Shown: one piece after another, positions 1 through 8,199 of the stretch
Layout: each line of letters opens with the position of its first letter
How positions within the stretch are numbered: position 1 is the stretch's first letter
NCBI RefSeq assembly: GCF_016907435.1
Contig: NZ_JAFBBZ010000001.1
Coordinates: 4,340,001-4,404,000 of the forward strand
Length of the DNA: 64,000 bases
Direction of reading: 5' to 3'
From: Nocardioides salarius
GTDB taxonomy: Bacteria > Actinomycetota > Actinomycetes > Propionibacteriales > Nocardioidaceae
Notes under the pieces: generated by a model
What the model was told of the DNA's origin: nothing
What the model saw: only the letters and a program-made list of their open reading frames with translations
Database searches by the model: none
Position numbers and translations under genes: made by a program

Positions 1-304
1 TGAGCAGGGCCACAGCCCCCTGCGGCGCGACCTGCTCGACCATCTGCTCCAGGAAGGTCGTCGACTCGGTGTCGAGCGGGTACGCGACGCGCTGCTCGTA
101 GAGGGAGGGAGCCAGGCCCAGGCGTTCCTGGTAGGCGGCCGCGCTGTCATCGGCCCAGTCCAGCCCGGGCCCGAAGAGCGGACGCCCGGCCGGTGGCACC
201 GCCGGGCCGGGAGTGGTCTCGGCGCCGGCCGGGGGCCAGGGCCCGACCGCGAGGAGCAGCAGCCAGGCCAGGAGGAGCAGCACCGGCCTCCGCTGCTGTC
301 TCAC
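1..304 (-). CDS. Secreted protein, N-terminal part only (possible glycosidase of an exopolysaccharide locus)
   Basis: About 101 residues are visible; the rest lies beyond the left edge. The GTG start at 304-302 overlaps the TGA of the RsbW-like gene (GTGA), so this is the last visible gene of the leftward operon. The N-terminus has basic residues, a long Leu/Ala hydrophobic stretch and an AGA-type cleavage site, that is, a signal peptide. The mature part starts with a Pro-rich linker and then LFGPGLDWADDSAAAYQERL, which resembles the start of secreted beta-glycanase-like domains such as GH26. Being next to a cellulose-synthase-type glycosyltransferase fits a polymer-trimming enzyme, but function is inference from position and a short stretch. 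Confidence 0.6.
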   Translation of the reverse strand, partial: MRQQRRPVLLLLAWLLLLAVGPWPPAGAETTPGPAVPPAGRPLFGPGLDWADDSAAAYQERLGLAPSLYEQRVAYPLDTESTTFLEQMVEQVAPQGAVALL

Positions 305-780
305 CGTGCGGCGCCGTGCAGGCACATCAGGTGCCACCTGTTGCGCCCCTCCACCCGTTCGTACTCCAGTGCGTCCAGGGCGGCGGTCGCCATGGCCAGG
401 CCGCGTCCGGACTCGGCCAGGTCGTCGGGCATCGTGGCGGTCTCGAGGTCCAGAGACATCGGCAACCCGTTGTCGCTGAGCGCGGCGATCAACCGGGTCG
501 CGGTGACGGCCAGGGTGATCGTGAACCGGCGTGAACCGCCTGGCGGGCGGGACAGTCCGGAGTCGGCCTGGTAGGCGTGCTCGACGATGTTGGACAGGAT
601 CTCGATGACGGACATCTCGAACCGCATCCGGGCGCTCGCGTCGACGTCCTCGCGCTGGGCGAGCAGGTGCTCGAGCAGCGCGTGCACCAGGTCGAGGATC
701 TCGGGGGTGGCGGCGGCCGAGAGCTCGAGCCGGTCGTCGATCTGGTCCAGGCCCGGCTCGACGGCGGAGCCCTCAGTCAT
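301..780 (-). CDS. RsbW-like anti-sigma factor / serine kinase (HATPase)
   Basis: A 159-residue single-domain GHKL ATPase of the RsbW/SpoIIAB type. Its N box reads EILSNIVEHAYQ and the G1/G2 boxes are DNGLPMSLD and ESGRGLAMA. In known partner-switching systems such kinases bind a target (often a sigma factor) and phosphorylate a STAS antagonist; the STAS partner is the gene just upstream. I chose the ATG at 780 over an upstream in-frame start because it begins the conserved part and overlaps the STAS stop by eight bases, as expected for translational coupling. No sigma factor is visible, so the target may be an enzyme of the operon. Inference: it controls the neighbouring glycosyltransferase. 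Confidence 0.82.
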   Translation of the reverse strand: MTEGSAVEPGLDQIDDRLELSAAATPEILDLVHALLEHLLAQREDVDASARMRFEMSVIEILSNIVEHAYQADSGLSRPPGGSRRFTITLAVTATRLIAALSDNGLPMSLDLETATMPDDLAESGRGLAMATAALDALEYERVEGRNRWHLMCLHGAAR

Positions 781-1108
781 CGAACGCACCGTCGACGTCC
801 TCGCGTGCACGCAGCACCCGATCGAGGTTGGTCAGCTCGAACACCGTGGTCACGGCGGGCGTGGGTCGCGCGATGCGCAGGTCACCACCGGCCTGGCGCG
901 CGGCCTTGAGGCCACCGATGAGGGCGCCGAGGCCGGAGGAGTCCAGGAAGGTCGTCTCCGCCATGTCGACGACGATGCGGACGGTCCCGCCCGCCACCAG
1001 TTCGGAGAGCAGCTCCTTGAGGCGGCGTGCGGAGACCATGTTGAGTCGTCCCTGGGGGACGACCACGCCTACTCCGTCGTCGCGCGTGTGGACGGCGAAA
1101 TCGATCAT
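773..1108 (-). CDS. STAS-domain anti-sigma factor antagonist
   Basis: A 111-residue protein made of one STAS domain, the size of SpoIIAA/RsbV proteins. The phosphorylation loop is TTFLDSSGLGALIGG, with the usual Asp-Ser-Ser, the first Ser being the expected target of the RsbW-like kinase encoded next. The ATG at 1108 overlaps the glycosyltransferase stop (ATGA), so the gene is translationally coupled to it. With the PP2C phosphatase at the head of the operon and the kinase after it, this makes a complete phosphatase-antagonist-kinase module. The family assignment is secure; its role in controlling polysaccharide production is inferred from the operon. Confidence 0.9.
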   Translation of the reverse strand: MIDFAVHTRDDGVGVVVPQGRLNMVSARRLKELLSELVAGGTVRIVVDMAETTFLDSSGLGALIGGLKAARQAGGDLRIARPTPAVTTVFELTNLDRVLRAREDVDGAFDD

Positions 1109-3072
1109 GATGCTCCTTGGGGTCCGGGGACGGGATCGGGGGAGTAGCCGCGGTAGCGCGCGGCACGGATGATGATGGAGAAGATGGCGAGGTCGAAGAC
1201 CACCCAGACCATGTTGAAGACGCTGCCGAAGACGTCGGCCTGCCCGACCGCGATCCGCACGACCCCCACGACCATCGCACCGAGCAGCAGGCCCATGGCC
1301 CACAGCTGGGGGCGCACGAGGTGCCAGGCGGGGCCGGTGTCGGCCTGCTTGGTCTTCGGCGTCACCGCGAAGTCCAGGTCCCGGTGCAGGAACACGTTGC
1401 CGAACGCCGACGTGAACGACGTGATCCAGACCGGGAAGAGCGCCAGGGAGTACTGCTGCCCGCGCCAGGTCGGTCGACCGTTCGCCACGACGAGGAACAG
1501 GAGCTGGTTGACGATCAGGAAAGGCACCAGCCGCGCGAAGAAGTCGGTGGAGAGCGCCTTGACCGGAAGCACCCCGATGGTCAGGTAGATGACGGGCGCG
1601 GCGATGTAGACCAGGGCCGCGAACCCGGACAGGTAGCTCCACATCGTGGAGAAGTACATGAGCCGCTGGGCCAGGCTCAGCCCCTTCTGGACCAAGGGGT
1701 TCTCGCGGAACATCACCTGCACGGTGCCCTGGGCCCAGCGCAGCCGTTGCACCAGCATCGTCTGCAGGTCCTCGGGCGCCAGCCCGTGGGCCAGCACCTC
1801 GTCGTGGTAGGCGCTGCGCCACCCCAGGGTGTGCAGGCGCATGCAGGTGGCCATGTCCTCGGTGACCGAGATGGTCGCCAGGGGCATGATCGGCTGCGCC
1901 TCGCCGGTGCGGTCGACGTCGAGTGCTCGCACCAGGGCGTCGACGGTCTCGACGGCCCCCAGGGGGGACAGGTCCCGGGCAGCCATCCGCGCCAACGCCG
2001 ACTCGTCGATGGTGGCCAGGCTCAGGTCGGGATCGTGGGCGATCCCCTCGAGCTCGGCGATGACCGCCAGGTCGGCCTGGAGCGTCTCCAGGTCGGAGGC
2101 GACGAGGCGGGTCCGCACCTCCTCGACCCTGCGCTGGAACCGGTAGGTGACGTCGAAGAGCGGCGTGCCCCGCTCGAGCTCTCGCCGGGCCCTCCCGATG
2201 TCGTGGGCGATCTCGTCGAGGGCTCCCCGGACCTCGTGCTCCTCCGGGCCCAGCTGGCGTCGCGCCCGGCGGACCACCGAGCGGGCCGTGCGCAGGGCGC
2301 GGCGTACGCCCTCCTCGACCTCGCCGACGTAGCGGGAGATCCCCAGCTGCATCAGGGCCTCGCGCCGGATGACGGCGTTGGAGCCGCAGAAGAAGGCGGC
2401 GTTCCAGCCGTCCTTGCCCTGCTGGATCGGCCCGTAGAACAACGGCGCCTGGCTGCCTAGAGGGTCGCTGGCCGCGACGTTGACGAACCACTGAGGGGTC
2501 TGCACCAGTGCCATCCGCTCGTCCGCGAAGTAGCCCAGCGTGTGGTCCAGGATCTCCGGGAGCGGCACCTGGTCGGCGTCGAGGATCAGGAGGAACTCCC
2601 CGTCGGTGGCCAGCAGCGCGTTGTTCAGGTTGCCGGCCTTGGCATGGCGCGGCATGCCCGCCCAGTCGGCGGAGCGGGTCAGCCACCCGATGCCCTCGGC
2701 TTCCGCGGCCGCACGCATCTCGGGGCGGTTGCCGTCGTCGAGGACCCAGGTGCGGTGCGGGTAGGTGATGTCCTTGGCGGCTCTCGCGGTGCGCATGACC
2801 AGGTCGATGGGCTCGTTGTAGGTGGCGATGAAGACGTCGACGGTGAGGCCTGGCGGGGCAGCCGGTGCGTCCCCGCGCTCCTTGAGCCGCCACATGCCCA
2901 GCCCGAAGAGCAGGGAGTCGACGAGGCTGTAGGTCTCGGCCAGCACGAGCGGCACCGCGATCCACCACGCAGACCAGCTCACCGAGAACATCCAGCGCCA
3001 GGCGACGTAGTTGATGCCGAGCAGGGCGGTCGCCACCACGATGACGCGGATCAGCGCCAGGCGACGCGTCAC
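1105..3072 (-). CDS. Membrane glycosyltransferase family 2, cellulose-synthase-like, with a helical insertion
   Basis: A 655-residue processive GT2 enzyme expected in the cytoplasmic membrane. Two N-terminal membrane helices precede the GT-A domain, and several follow it. Catalytic motifs are visible in order: DDGN, DADQ (DxD), TED in SVTEDMATCM, and QRLRW (QxxRW). The product is therefore probably a beta-linked exopolysaccharide, although the sugar cannot be read. Odd feature: between AVIRREALMQLG and the TED motif, where BcsA-type enzymes have only a short link, about 150 residues of Arg/Glu-rich predicted helix are inserted. No PilZ domain is seen. The GTG start at 3072 overlaps the phosphatase stop (GTGA). 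Confidence 0.88.
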   Translation of the reverse strand: MTRRLALIRVIVVATALLGINYVAWRWMFSVSWSAWWIAVPLVLAETYSLVDSLLFGLGMWRLKERGDAPAAPPGLTVDVFIATYNEPIDLVMRTARAAKDITYPHRTWVLDDGNRPEMRAAAEAEGIGWLTRSADWAGMPRHAKAGNLNNALLATDGEFLLILDADQVPLPEILDHTLGYFADERMALVQTPQWFVNVAASDPLGSQAPLFYGPIQQGKDGWNAAFFCGSNAVIRREALMQLGISRYVGEVEEGVRRALRTARSVVRRARRQLGPEEHEVRGALDEIAHDIGRARRELERGTPLFDVTYRFQRRVEEVRTRLVASDLETLQADLAVIAELEGIAHDPDLSLATIDESALARMAARDLSPLGAVETVDALVRALDVDRTGEAQPIMPLATISVTEDMATCMRLHTLGWRSAYHDEVLAHGLAPEDLQTMLVQRLRWAQGTVQVMFRENPLVQKGLSLAQRLMYFSTMWSYLSGFAALVYIAAPVIYLTIGVLPVKALSTDFFARLVPFLIVNQLLFLVVANGRPTWRGQQYSLALFPVWITSFTSAFGNVFLHRDLDFAVTPKTKQADTGPAWHLVRPQLWAMGLLLGAMVVGVVRIAVGQADVFGSVFNMVWVVFDLAIFSIIIRAARYRGYSPDPVPGPQGAS

Positions 3073-4265
3073 CGGCCGGAGTCCTGCCCGGCGCCGAAGA
3101 CGGCGACTGCGGTGATGTCGTCGAGGGGGGTCTGCGAGTGCGCCAGCCGGGTGATGGCGGCCAGGCAACCGGACAGGTCGGCGGCGCCGGCGACCAGCTC
3201 ACCGATGGGCTCCCACCAGCTCGCCTGGTCGGGAACGAGGTCCAGGAGACCGTCGCTGAAGACCAGCAACCGGTCCGCCGGGCCCAGGTCGCGCTCGTGC
3301 TCGGTCCAGTGGTCGTCGGCCAGAACACCCAGGGGACGGTCGCGACCGTCGAGGCGCTCGATGGTGCCGTCGCCGCGGACCAGGAGCGCCAGGCCGGAGC
3401 CGGCGTCGACGTAGCGCAGCAGGCCCGTGCCGGCGTCGAGCGCGACCTCGAAGAGGGTCAGGAACGACTCGGCGGACTCGAGGTCGGCCAGCAGTCCCTG
3501 CGCGACCTGGGTGACGGTCACGCCCAGGTCCACGCCGGCGGCGACCGCGGCGTCGGTGCTGCGCAACGCGGTGCGGGCTCCGGCTCCGATGAGCGCGGCG
3601 CCGGTCCCCTTGCCCATGACGTCGCCCAGGCTCAGGTGCAGGACGTCGTCGGTGACGGAGTAGTCGAAGAAGTCGCCCCCGACCGCGAGTGCGGGGTGGC
3701 ACACGCCTGCGACCTGCCACGCCCCGGTCCGCAGCGGCGCCGAGGGGAGCAGGGAGGCCTGGACGTGTCGCGCCTGCGACATCTCCGTCGACGACACCAG
3801 CTCCCGCTCAGCCCAGGCGGCCAGGTCCTCGAAGACCTCGAGGTCGTCGTCGTCCACCTCGCGCGGGCGTGTGTCGAGGACGCAGAACGTCGCTACGGGA
3901 CTGCCGTGCGGGTCGCGCAGCGTGCGGCCGAGGTAGAACCTGATCCCCTCCTCGTTCACGGCGGGAAGATCCGCGAACCGCGGCAGGAGCGCCGCGTCGC
4001 GCACCACGAGCGTCTCGTCCTGGCCCATGGCGGCGTCGCAGAAGGTGTCGCGGCGCGGCATCGGATCGCCCGGCATGCCCTGCACGGAGGGGAACCACGC
4101 CCGGTCGTGCTCCAGCACGGTCACCCCCGCCATCGGGACCGACAGCGCCAGGCGCGCCAACCGGGTGATCCTGTCGAGCCGGGGATGCCGTCCGCCCGGG
4201 GCCAGCCCGAGGCTGTCGACGGCACGCTGGCGCTGCGCCTCGGAGGCGGCGTCGTGGTCTGTCAT
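3069..4265 (-). CDS. GAF domain - PP2C (SpoIIE/RsbU-type) serine phosphatase
   Basis: A 398-residue cytoplasmic protein. An N-terminal GAF-type sensor domain (about residues 30-160) is followed by a SpoIIE-type PP2C phosphatase domain with VGGDFFDYS, LGDVMGKGTGAAL and VFSDGLLDLVPD, which carry the metal-binding aspartates. RsbU-like enzymes dephosphorylate STAS antagonists, and one is encoded two genes downstream. The ATG at 4265 was chosen over an upstream in-frame ATG because the family's conserved region starts soon after it. It is first in a five-gene leftward operon, so the input sensed by the GAF domain probably sets polysaccharide output. Confidence 0.87.
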   Translation of the reverse strand: MTDHDAASEAQRQRAVDSLGLAPGGRHPRLDRITRLARLALSVPMAGVTVLEHDRAWFPSVQGMPGDPMPRRDTFCDAAMGQDETLVVRDAALLPRFADLPAVNEEGIRFYLGRTLRDPHGSPVATFCVLDTRPREVDDDDLEVFEDLAAWAERELVSSTEMSQARHVQASLLPSAPLRTGAWQVAGVCHPALAVGGDFFDYSVTDDVLHLSLGDVMGKGTGAALIGAGARTALRSTDAAVAAGVDLGVTVTQVAQGLLADLESAESFLTLFEVALDAGTGLLRYVDAGSGLALLVRGDGTIERLDGRDRPLGVLADDHWTEHERDLGPADRLLVFSDGLLDLVPDQASWWEPIGELVAGAADLSGCLAAITRLAHSQTPLDDITAVAVFGAGQDSGR

Positions 4266-4475
4266 GTGATCCTGACTCGTCTCGTGCTCAGGTCGAGCCG
4301 TGGCTCTGGTCCCCCCCAGGCAGGGCACAGGCTACCGGCGTGCGCGGTGGCTCGGGGCAGGTCCCCGAACCGGCGTGCCGCGGCTGGGGCAGGGCGCGCT
4401 AGCCTGACCTCGTCGTTGGGGGGCGACCATGAACGGCCGGAGGACCGGCACCATCCAGCGCGGCAGGAGGCACGA

Positions 4476-5195
4476 GTGTCCGGGCACCGAGCTCTCGTCG
4501 TCGAGGACGACCCTGACATCCGCCACCTGCTGGTGACGGTCCTGGAGGACATCGGCATCGCCGTGGTCACCGCGGGCACCGGCGCGGAGGCGGTCGCGGT
4601 GGCCCGTGCGAACGCTCCCGACCTCATCACCCTCGACCTGACCCTGCCCGACGCCGACGGCACCGACGTGTGCCGGGAGCTGCGCGGGTTCACCGACGCC
4701 TACATCGTCATGATCACGGGCCGCGACTCCGAGATCGACCGCCTCGTGGGCCTCGAGGTGGGCGCCGACGAGTACCTGGCCAAGCCCTTCTCCCCCCGAG
4801 AGCTGCGAGCCCGTGCCGTCGCACTGCTGCGCCGGCCCAGGGCAGGGGCCGACCAGCAGCAGTCCGGCAGTGTCGCCCCCCAGGGGCAGGAGGTCCTCCA
4901 GGTGGGCGACCTGCGCATCGACGCGGGCGCCGGGCACGTGCGCCTGGGCGACGACGTCGTGCTGCTCACCCCGACGGAGGTGCAGGTCCTGCGAGTGCTC
5001 GCCAGCCGGCCGGGGACGCCCTGGCCGCGCACCGAGCTGGCCGCGGCGGTGTGGGACGGCGACTTCGTCGAGTCGGGCTTCCTGGTCGACGTGCAGGTGG
5101 CGGGAGTGCGCCGCAAGCTGCGGGCGGTCGCGGGACGGGAGTGGGTGCGCGCCGTCGACGGGGTCGCCTACCAGCTGACTCCGCCTACCAGCTGA
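4476..5195 (+). CDS. OmpR/PhoB-family response regulator
   Basis: A 239-residue two-domain regulator. The receiver domain has the acidic pair near residues 11-12, phospho-acceptor Asp54 in ITLDLTLPD and Lys in LAKPF. After a Gln/Gly-rich linker comes a winged-helix DNA-binding domain with LTPTEVQVLRVLA. The GTG start at 4476 is preceded by a strong ribosome site, GGCAGGAGG at 4462-4470. No histidine kinase is adjacent; the nearest is at 15817. It is divergent from the phosphatase operon and may control it. Its last codons lie in a 16-bp direct duplication (5165-5180 and 5182-5197), so the C-terminus may have been altered recently. Confidence 0.9.
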   Translation: MSGHRALVVEDDPDIRHLLVTVLEDIGIAVVTAGTGAEAVAVARANAPDLITLDLTLPDADGTDVCRELRGFTDAYIVMITGRDSEIDRLVGLEVGADEYLAKPFSPRELRARAVALLRRPRAGADQQQSGSVAPQGQEVLQVGDLRIDAGAGHVRLGDDVVLLTPTEVQVLRVLASRPGTPWPRTELAAAVWDGDFVESGFLVDVQVAGVRRKLRAVAGREWVRAVDGVAYQLTPPTS

Positions 5196-5249
5196 CTCGT
5201 CCTCTCGGCTGACCACCTCCGACCATCGGGCTGCCGGTGACGCCGGAAA

Positions 5250-5263
5250 TAGAACACGTTATG
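5250..5263. promoter_or_regulatory. KstR operator, redox/SDR operon
   Basis: TAGAACACGTTATG matches TnnAACnnGTTnnA except at the last base. Its 3' end runs into a TATGGT -10-like hexamer at 5260-5265, six bases before the GTG at 5272. A bound repressor would cover the promoter, and the transcript would be nearly leaderless. Confidence 0.85.
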
Positions 5264-5271
5264 GTTTCGGT

Positions 5272-6279
5272 GTGACCCCGACCACCGAGCACCCCGAGCA
5301 CGTGGAGTGCGACCTGCTGGTCGTCGGCGCCGGCCCGACCGGGCTGTTCGCGGCCTACTACGCCGGCTTCCGGGGCCACCGGGTGGCGGTGGTCGACTCG
5401 CTGCCCGAGCTGGGCGGCCAGATCACCGCGATGTACCCCGAGAAGCTGATCCTCGACGTCGCCGGGTTCCCGGCCGTCAAGGGGCGCGACCTCGTGGCCG
5501 GCCTGGTCGAGCAGGCGGCCAGCGCCGACCCGACGTACCTGCTGGGCCGCACCGCGTCGACCCTGGAGCACCTCGACGACGGGGTCGTGGTGGGGCTCGA
5601 CGACGGCACGGTCGTGCGGGCCGGGGCCGTGCTGGTCACCGCGGGCATCGGCAAGTTCAGCCCCCGGCCGCTGCCGGCGGGGGAGGGCTGGCTGGGACGC
5701 GGCCTGGAGTTCTTCGTGCCGCGCTTCGAGCCGTACGCCGACAAGGACGTGGTGATCGTGGGCGGCGGCGACTCGGCCTTCGACTGGGCCGTGCACCTCG
5801 AGCCGGTCGCCCGCTCGGTCACCCTGGTGCACCGGCGCGCCCAGTTCCGCGCCCACGAGCGCACCGTCGCGCAGGTGCGTGCCTCGTCGGTGCGCCTGGT
5901 CACCGAGGCGGAGGTGCTGGCCCTGCGCGCCGCTCCGGGCGACCCCGACGGTCCGCTCGCCGAGATCGAGCTCCGGCAGGGGGAGGAGACGACGGTGCTG
6001 GTCTGCCAGGCCGTGGTCGCCGCGCTCGGCTTCGTCGCCGACCTCGGCCCCATCCAGCAGTGGGGGATCGAGGTCGACAAGCGGCACGTGGTGGTCGACC
6101 CCTCGATGCGCACCAACCTGCCCCGCGTCTTCGCCGCCGGGGACATCACCGAGCACCCCGGCAAGGTGCGGCTGATCGCCGTCGGCTTCGGCGAGGCGGC
6201 CACGGCCGTCAACAACGCCACCGTCGCCATCGACCCCGGGGCCAAGGTGTTCCCGGGCCACTCCAGTGAAGGGAGCTGA
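5272..6279 (+). CDS. Ferredoxin-NADP+ reductase, thioredoxin-reductase-like type
   Basis: A 335-residue flavoprotein with an FAD-binding GxGxxG (VVGAGPTG, near residue 18), a central NADPH motif (IVGGGDSA) and a C-terminal FAD motif (FAAGDITEHPGK). It lacks a CxxC pair, which separates it from thioredoxin reductase and fits the YumC-type ferredoxin reductases. The ferredoxin gene follows three bases downstream, so the two probably pass electrons from NAD(P)H to the P450s or another oxygenase of this regulon. It is the first gene of the KstR-boxed operon. Which oxygenase it serves is inference. Confidence 0.88.
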   Translation: MTPTTEHPEHVECDLLVVGAGPTGLFAAYYAGFRGHRVAVVDSLPELGGQITAMYPEKLILDVAGFPAVKGRDLVAGLVEQAASADPTYLLGRTASTLEHLDDGVVVGLDDGTVVRAGAVLVTAGIGKFSPRPLPAGEGWLGRGLEFFVPRFEPYADKDVVIVGGGDSAFDWAVHLEPVARSVTLVHRRAQFRAHERTVAQVRASSVRLVTEAEVLALRAAPGDPDGPLAEIELRQGEETTVLVCQAVVAALGFVADLGPIQQWGIEVDKRHVVVDPSMRTNLPRVFAAGDITEHPGKVRLIAVGFGEAATAVNNATVAIDPGAKVFPGHSSEGS

Positions 6280-6282
6280 TCC

Positions 6283-6477
6283 ATGAGCACGATCAAGGTC
6301 GACTTCGACCTGTGCGAGTCGAACGCGCTGTGCGAGGCGATGGCCCCGCAGGTCTTCGAGCTCGACGACGACGACTACCTGCAGCTGAAGACGGAGCAGA
6401 TCACCGACGACAACCGCGCCGACGTCGAGCGCGCCGTCGCCGCGTGCCCGCGTGCCGCGATCCGGCTGGAGGACTGA
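6283..6477 (+). CDS. fdxD: [3Fe-4S] ferredoxin, FdxD-like P450 redox partner
   Basis: A 64-residue acidic ferredoxin. Cysteines are at 11, 17 and 55 (CPRAA), the pattern of single-cluster [3Fe-4S] P450 ferredoxins in which the second usual Cys position is not Cys. In M. tuberculosis fdxD sits beside hsd4A inside the KstR regulon, and the same order (ferredoxin, then Hsd4A-type SDR) is present here. It most likely supplies electrons to the CYP125-type enzymes encoded at 45257-47730. The ribosome site AAGGGAG lies just before the ATG. Confidence 0.9.
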   Translation: MSTIKVDFDLCESNALCEAMAPQVFELDDDDYLQLKTEQITDDNRADVERAVAACPRAAIRLED

Positions 6478-7392
6478 GTGAGCCACGAGCCGGGCGGCAG
6501 CACGTCGCTGGAGGGCCGCGTCGCCGTCGTGACCGGCGCGGGGGCCGGCCTGGGGCGCGCCGAGGCGCTGGCCCTGGCCGGCGCGGGCGCCGACCTGGTG
6601 GTCAACGACCTGCCGGGCGCCGCCGACCGGGTGGTCGACGAGGTCAAGGCGCTGGGTCGCCGGGTGCTGGTCGTGGAGGGCGACGTCGCGGAGCGCAGCA
6701 CCGCCGACGCGATGCTCGCCGCTGCCGTCGACGACCTGGGCCGACTCGACGTGGTGGTCAACAACGCGGGCATGACCCGCGACCGGATGCTCTTCAACAT
6801 GAGCGACGAGGAGTTCGACGCGGTCGTGCGGGTGCACCTGCGCGGGCACTTCCTGCTCTCCCGCAACGCCGCTGCCCACTGGCGCGCGCAGGCCAAGCAG
6901 CAGGGCGGGCCCGTCTACGGCAGCGTCGTCAACACCGCGTCCGAGGCCTTCTTGTCGGGCCCGCCCGGGCAGGCCAACTACGGCGCCGCGAAGGCCGGCA
7001 TCGCCGCCCTGACCGTCGCCACCGCCCGCGCCCTGGGCTCCTCGGGGGTGCGCGCCAACGCGATCTGCCCACGCGCCCGCACCGCGATGACCGCGGAGGT
7101 CTTCGGCGAGGACACCTCGGGCGAGGCGGTCGACCCCTTCTCGCCCGAGCACGTCGCGCCCGTGGTGGCCTACCTGGCCTCGCCGGCCGCCGCACGGATC
7201 ACCGGCCAGGTGCTCGTCGTGTACGGCGGCATGGTGGCCGTGGTCGCCGCGCCCGTCGTCGAGCAGCGCTTCGACACCACGGGAACGACCTGGACCGCTG
7301 AGGAGCTCGACGAGCGGCTGGGCGGCTTCTTCGCCGAGCGGGACCCCGCCGTCGGCTTCGCCGCCGACTCGATCATGAGGATGACCCTGTGA
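6478..7392 (+). CDS. hsd4A: Hsd4A-like short-chain dehydrogenase of steroid side-chain beta-oxidation
   Basis: A 304-residue SDR, longer at the C-terminus than classical 250-residue members and close to the roughly 317-residue Hsd4A (Rv3502c). Cofactor motif GAGAGLGRAE lies near residue 20, then NNAG, a catalytic Ser in NTASEAF and YGAAK. Hsd4A is known to oxidise the 3-hydroxyacyl-CoA of the sterol side chain and can also act as a 17-beta-hydroxysteroid dehydrogenase. The GTG start directly follows the ferredoxin stop, and the gene order repeats the mycobacterial one. Its hydratase counterpart, Hsd4B, is at 32303. Confidence 0.85.
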   Translation: MSHEPGGSTSLEGRVAVVTGAGAGLGRAEALALAGAGADLVVNDLPGAADRVVDEVKALGRRVLVVEGDVAERSTADAMLAAAVDDLGRLDVVVNNAGMTRDRMLFNMSDEEFDAVVRVHLRGHFLLSRNAAAHWRAQAKQQGGPVYGSVVNTASEAFLSGPPGQANYGAAKAGIAALTVATARALGSSGVRANAICPRARTAMTAEVFGEDTSGEAVDPFSPEHVAPVVAYLASPAAARITGQVLVVYGGMVAVVAAPVVEQRFDTTGTTWTAEELDERLGGFFAERDPAVGFAADSIMRMTL

Positions 7393-8192
7393 GCAGCACC
7401 GACGGCAGCACCCGCGGGGCCGGCCACGGTCGGCTGGCCGGCAAGGTCGCCATCGTGACCGGCGGGGCGATGGGCCAGGGCGCCGGCATCTGCCGCGCGT
7501 TCGTGGCCGAGGGGGCGCGCACCGTCATCGCCGACGTCGCCGACGAGCCGGGCGAGGCGCTGGCCGCCGAGCTCGAGGCCTCGCACCCGGGCATGGCCCG
7601 CTTCGCCCACCACGACGTGAGCGACGAGGAGTCCTGGACCCGGCTCGTCGCCGCGACCGGCGAGCAGTGGGGGCCGGTCTCGGTGCTGGCCAACAACGCC
7701 GGCGTGCTGCGCTTCGGCCAGGTCGAGCGCCAGGACGTCGCCGACCTCGAGCTGATGTTCCGGGTCAACCAGCTCGGCTGCTTCCTGGGCATGAAGGCGG
7801 TGGCGCGCACGATGCGCAAGAACGGCGGCGGCTCGATCATCAACGCCAGCTCCACCGAGGGGCTGGGCGGGATGTCGGGCGTGGTGGCCTACGGCGCGAC
7901 GAAGTTCGCCATCCGCGGCATGACCAAGGGCGCCTCGCACGAGCTCGGCCCCCACGGCATCCGGGTCAACTCCGTGCACCCCGGCATGATCGACACCCCG
8001 ATGACCCGCGAGCACGGCGGCGACGCGGCCATGGAGTACGGCGCGGCCAAGGTGCCGATGCGCCGCGTCGGGCACCCCCACGACGTCGCCCCGCTCTACG
8101 TGTACCTTGCCAGCGACGAGTCGACGTACGTCAACGGGGCGGAGATCGCCGTCGACGGCGGCGTCAGCGCCACCCACGCCTTCGGAGGATGA
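7389..8192 (+). CDS. Short-chain dehydrogenase, probable hydroxysteroid dehydrogenase
   Basis: A 267-residue classical SDR: GGAMGQGAG cofactor loop, NNAG, INASSTEG with catalytic Ser, YGATK, and the usual C-terminal PMRRVGHP and dimer strand. It resembles 3-alpha/20-beta-hydroxysteroid dehydrogenases (the FabG3 group) more than fatty-acid reductases, but substrate cannot be read from sequence. The GTG overlaps the preceding stop (GTGA). Position in the KstR operon supports a steroid hydroxyl as substrate. Confidence 0.78.
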   Translation: MSSTDGSTRGAGHGRLAGKVAIVTGGAMGQGAGICRAFVAEGARTVIADVADEPGEALAAELEASHPGMARFAHHDVSDEESWTRLVAATGEQWGPVSVLANNAGVLRFGQVERQDVADLELMFRVNQLGCFLGMKAVARTMRKNGGGSIINASSTEGLGGMSGVVAYGATKFAIRGMTKGASHELGPHGIRVNSVHPGMIDTPMTREHGGDAAMEYGAAKVPMRRVGHPHDVAPLYVYLASDESTYVNGAEIAVDGGVSATHAFGG

Positions 8193-8199
8193 GCAGCAG

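Noticed and set aside
1117..2460. Long plus-strand open frames over the glycosyltransferase, and similar antisense frames elsewhere (for example 22253-24523 and 56240-58879 on the minus strand)
   Set aside because: Their translations are His/Gly/Val/Arg-rich with no recognisable motif, as expected for shadows of high-GC genes with clear motifs on the other strand.
5165..5197. 16-bp direct duplication at the end of the response regulator gene
   Set aside because: It only alters the last few codons and has no sign of being an attachment site or mobile element end.
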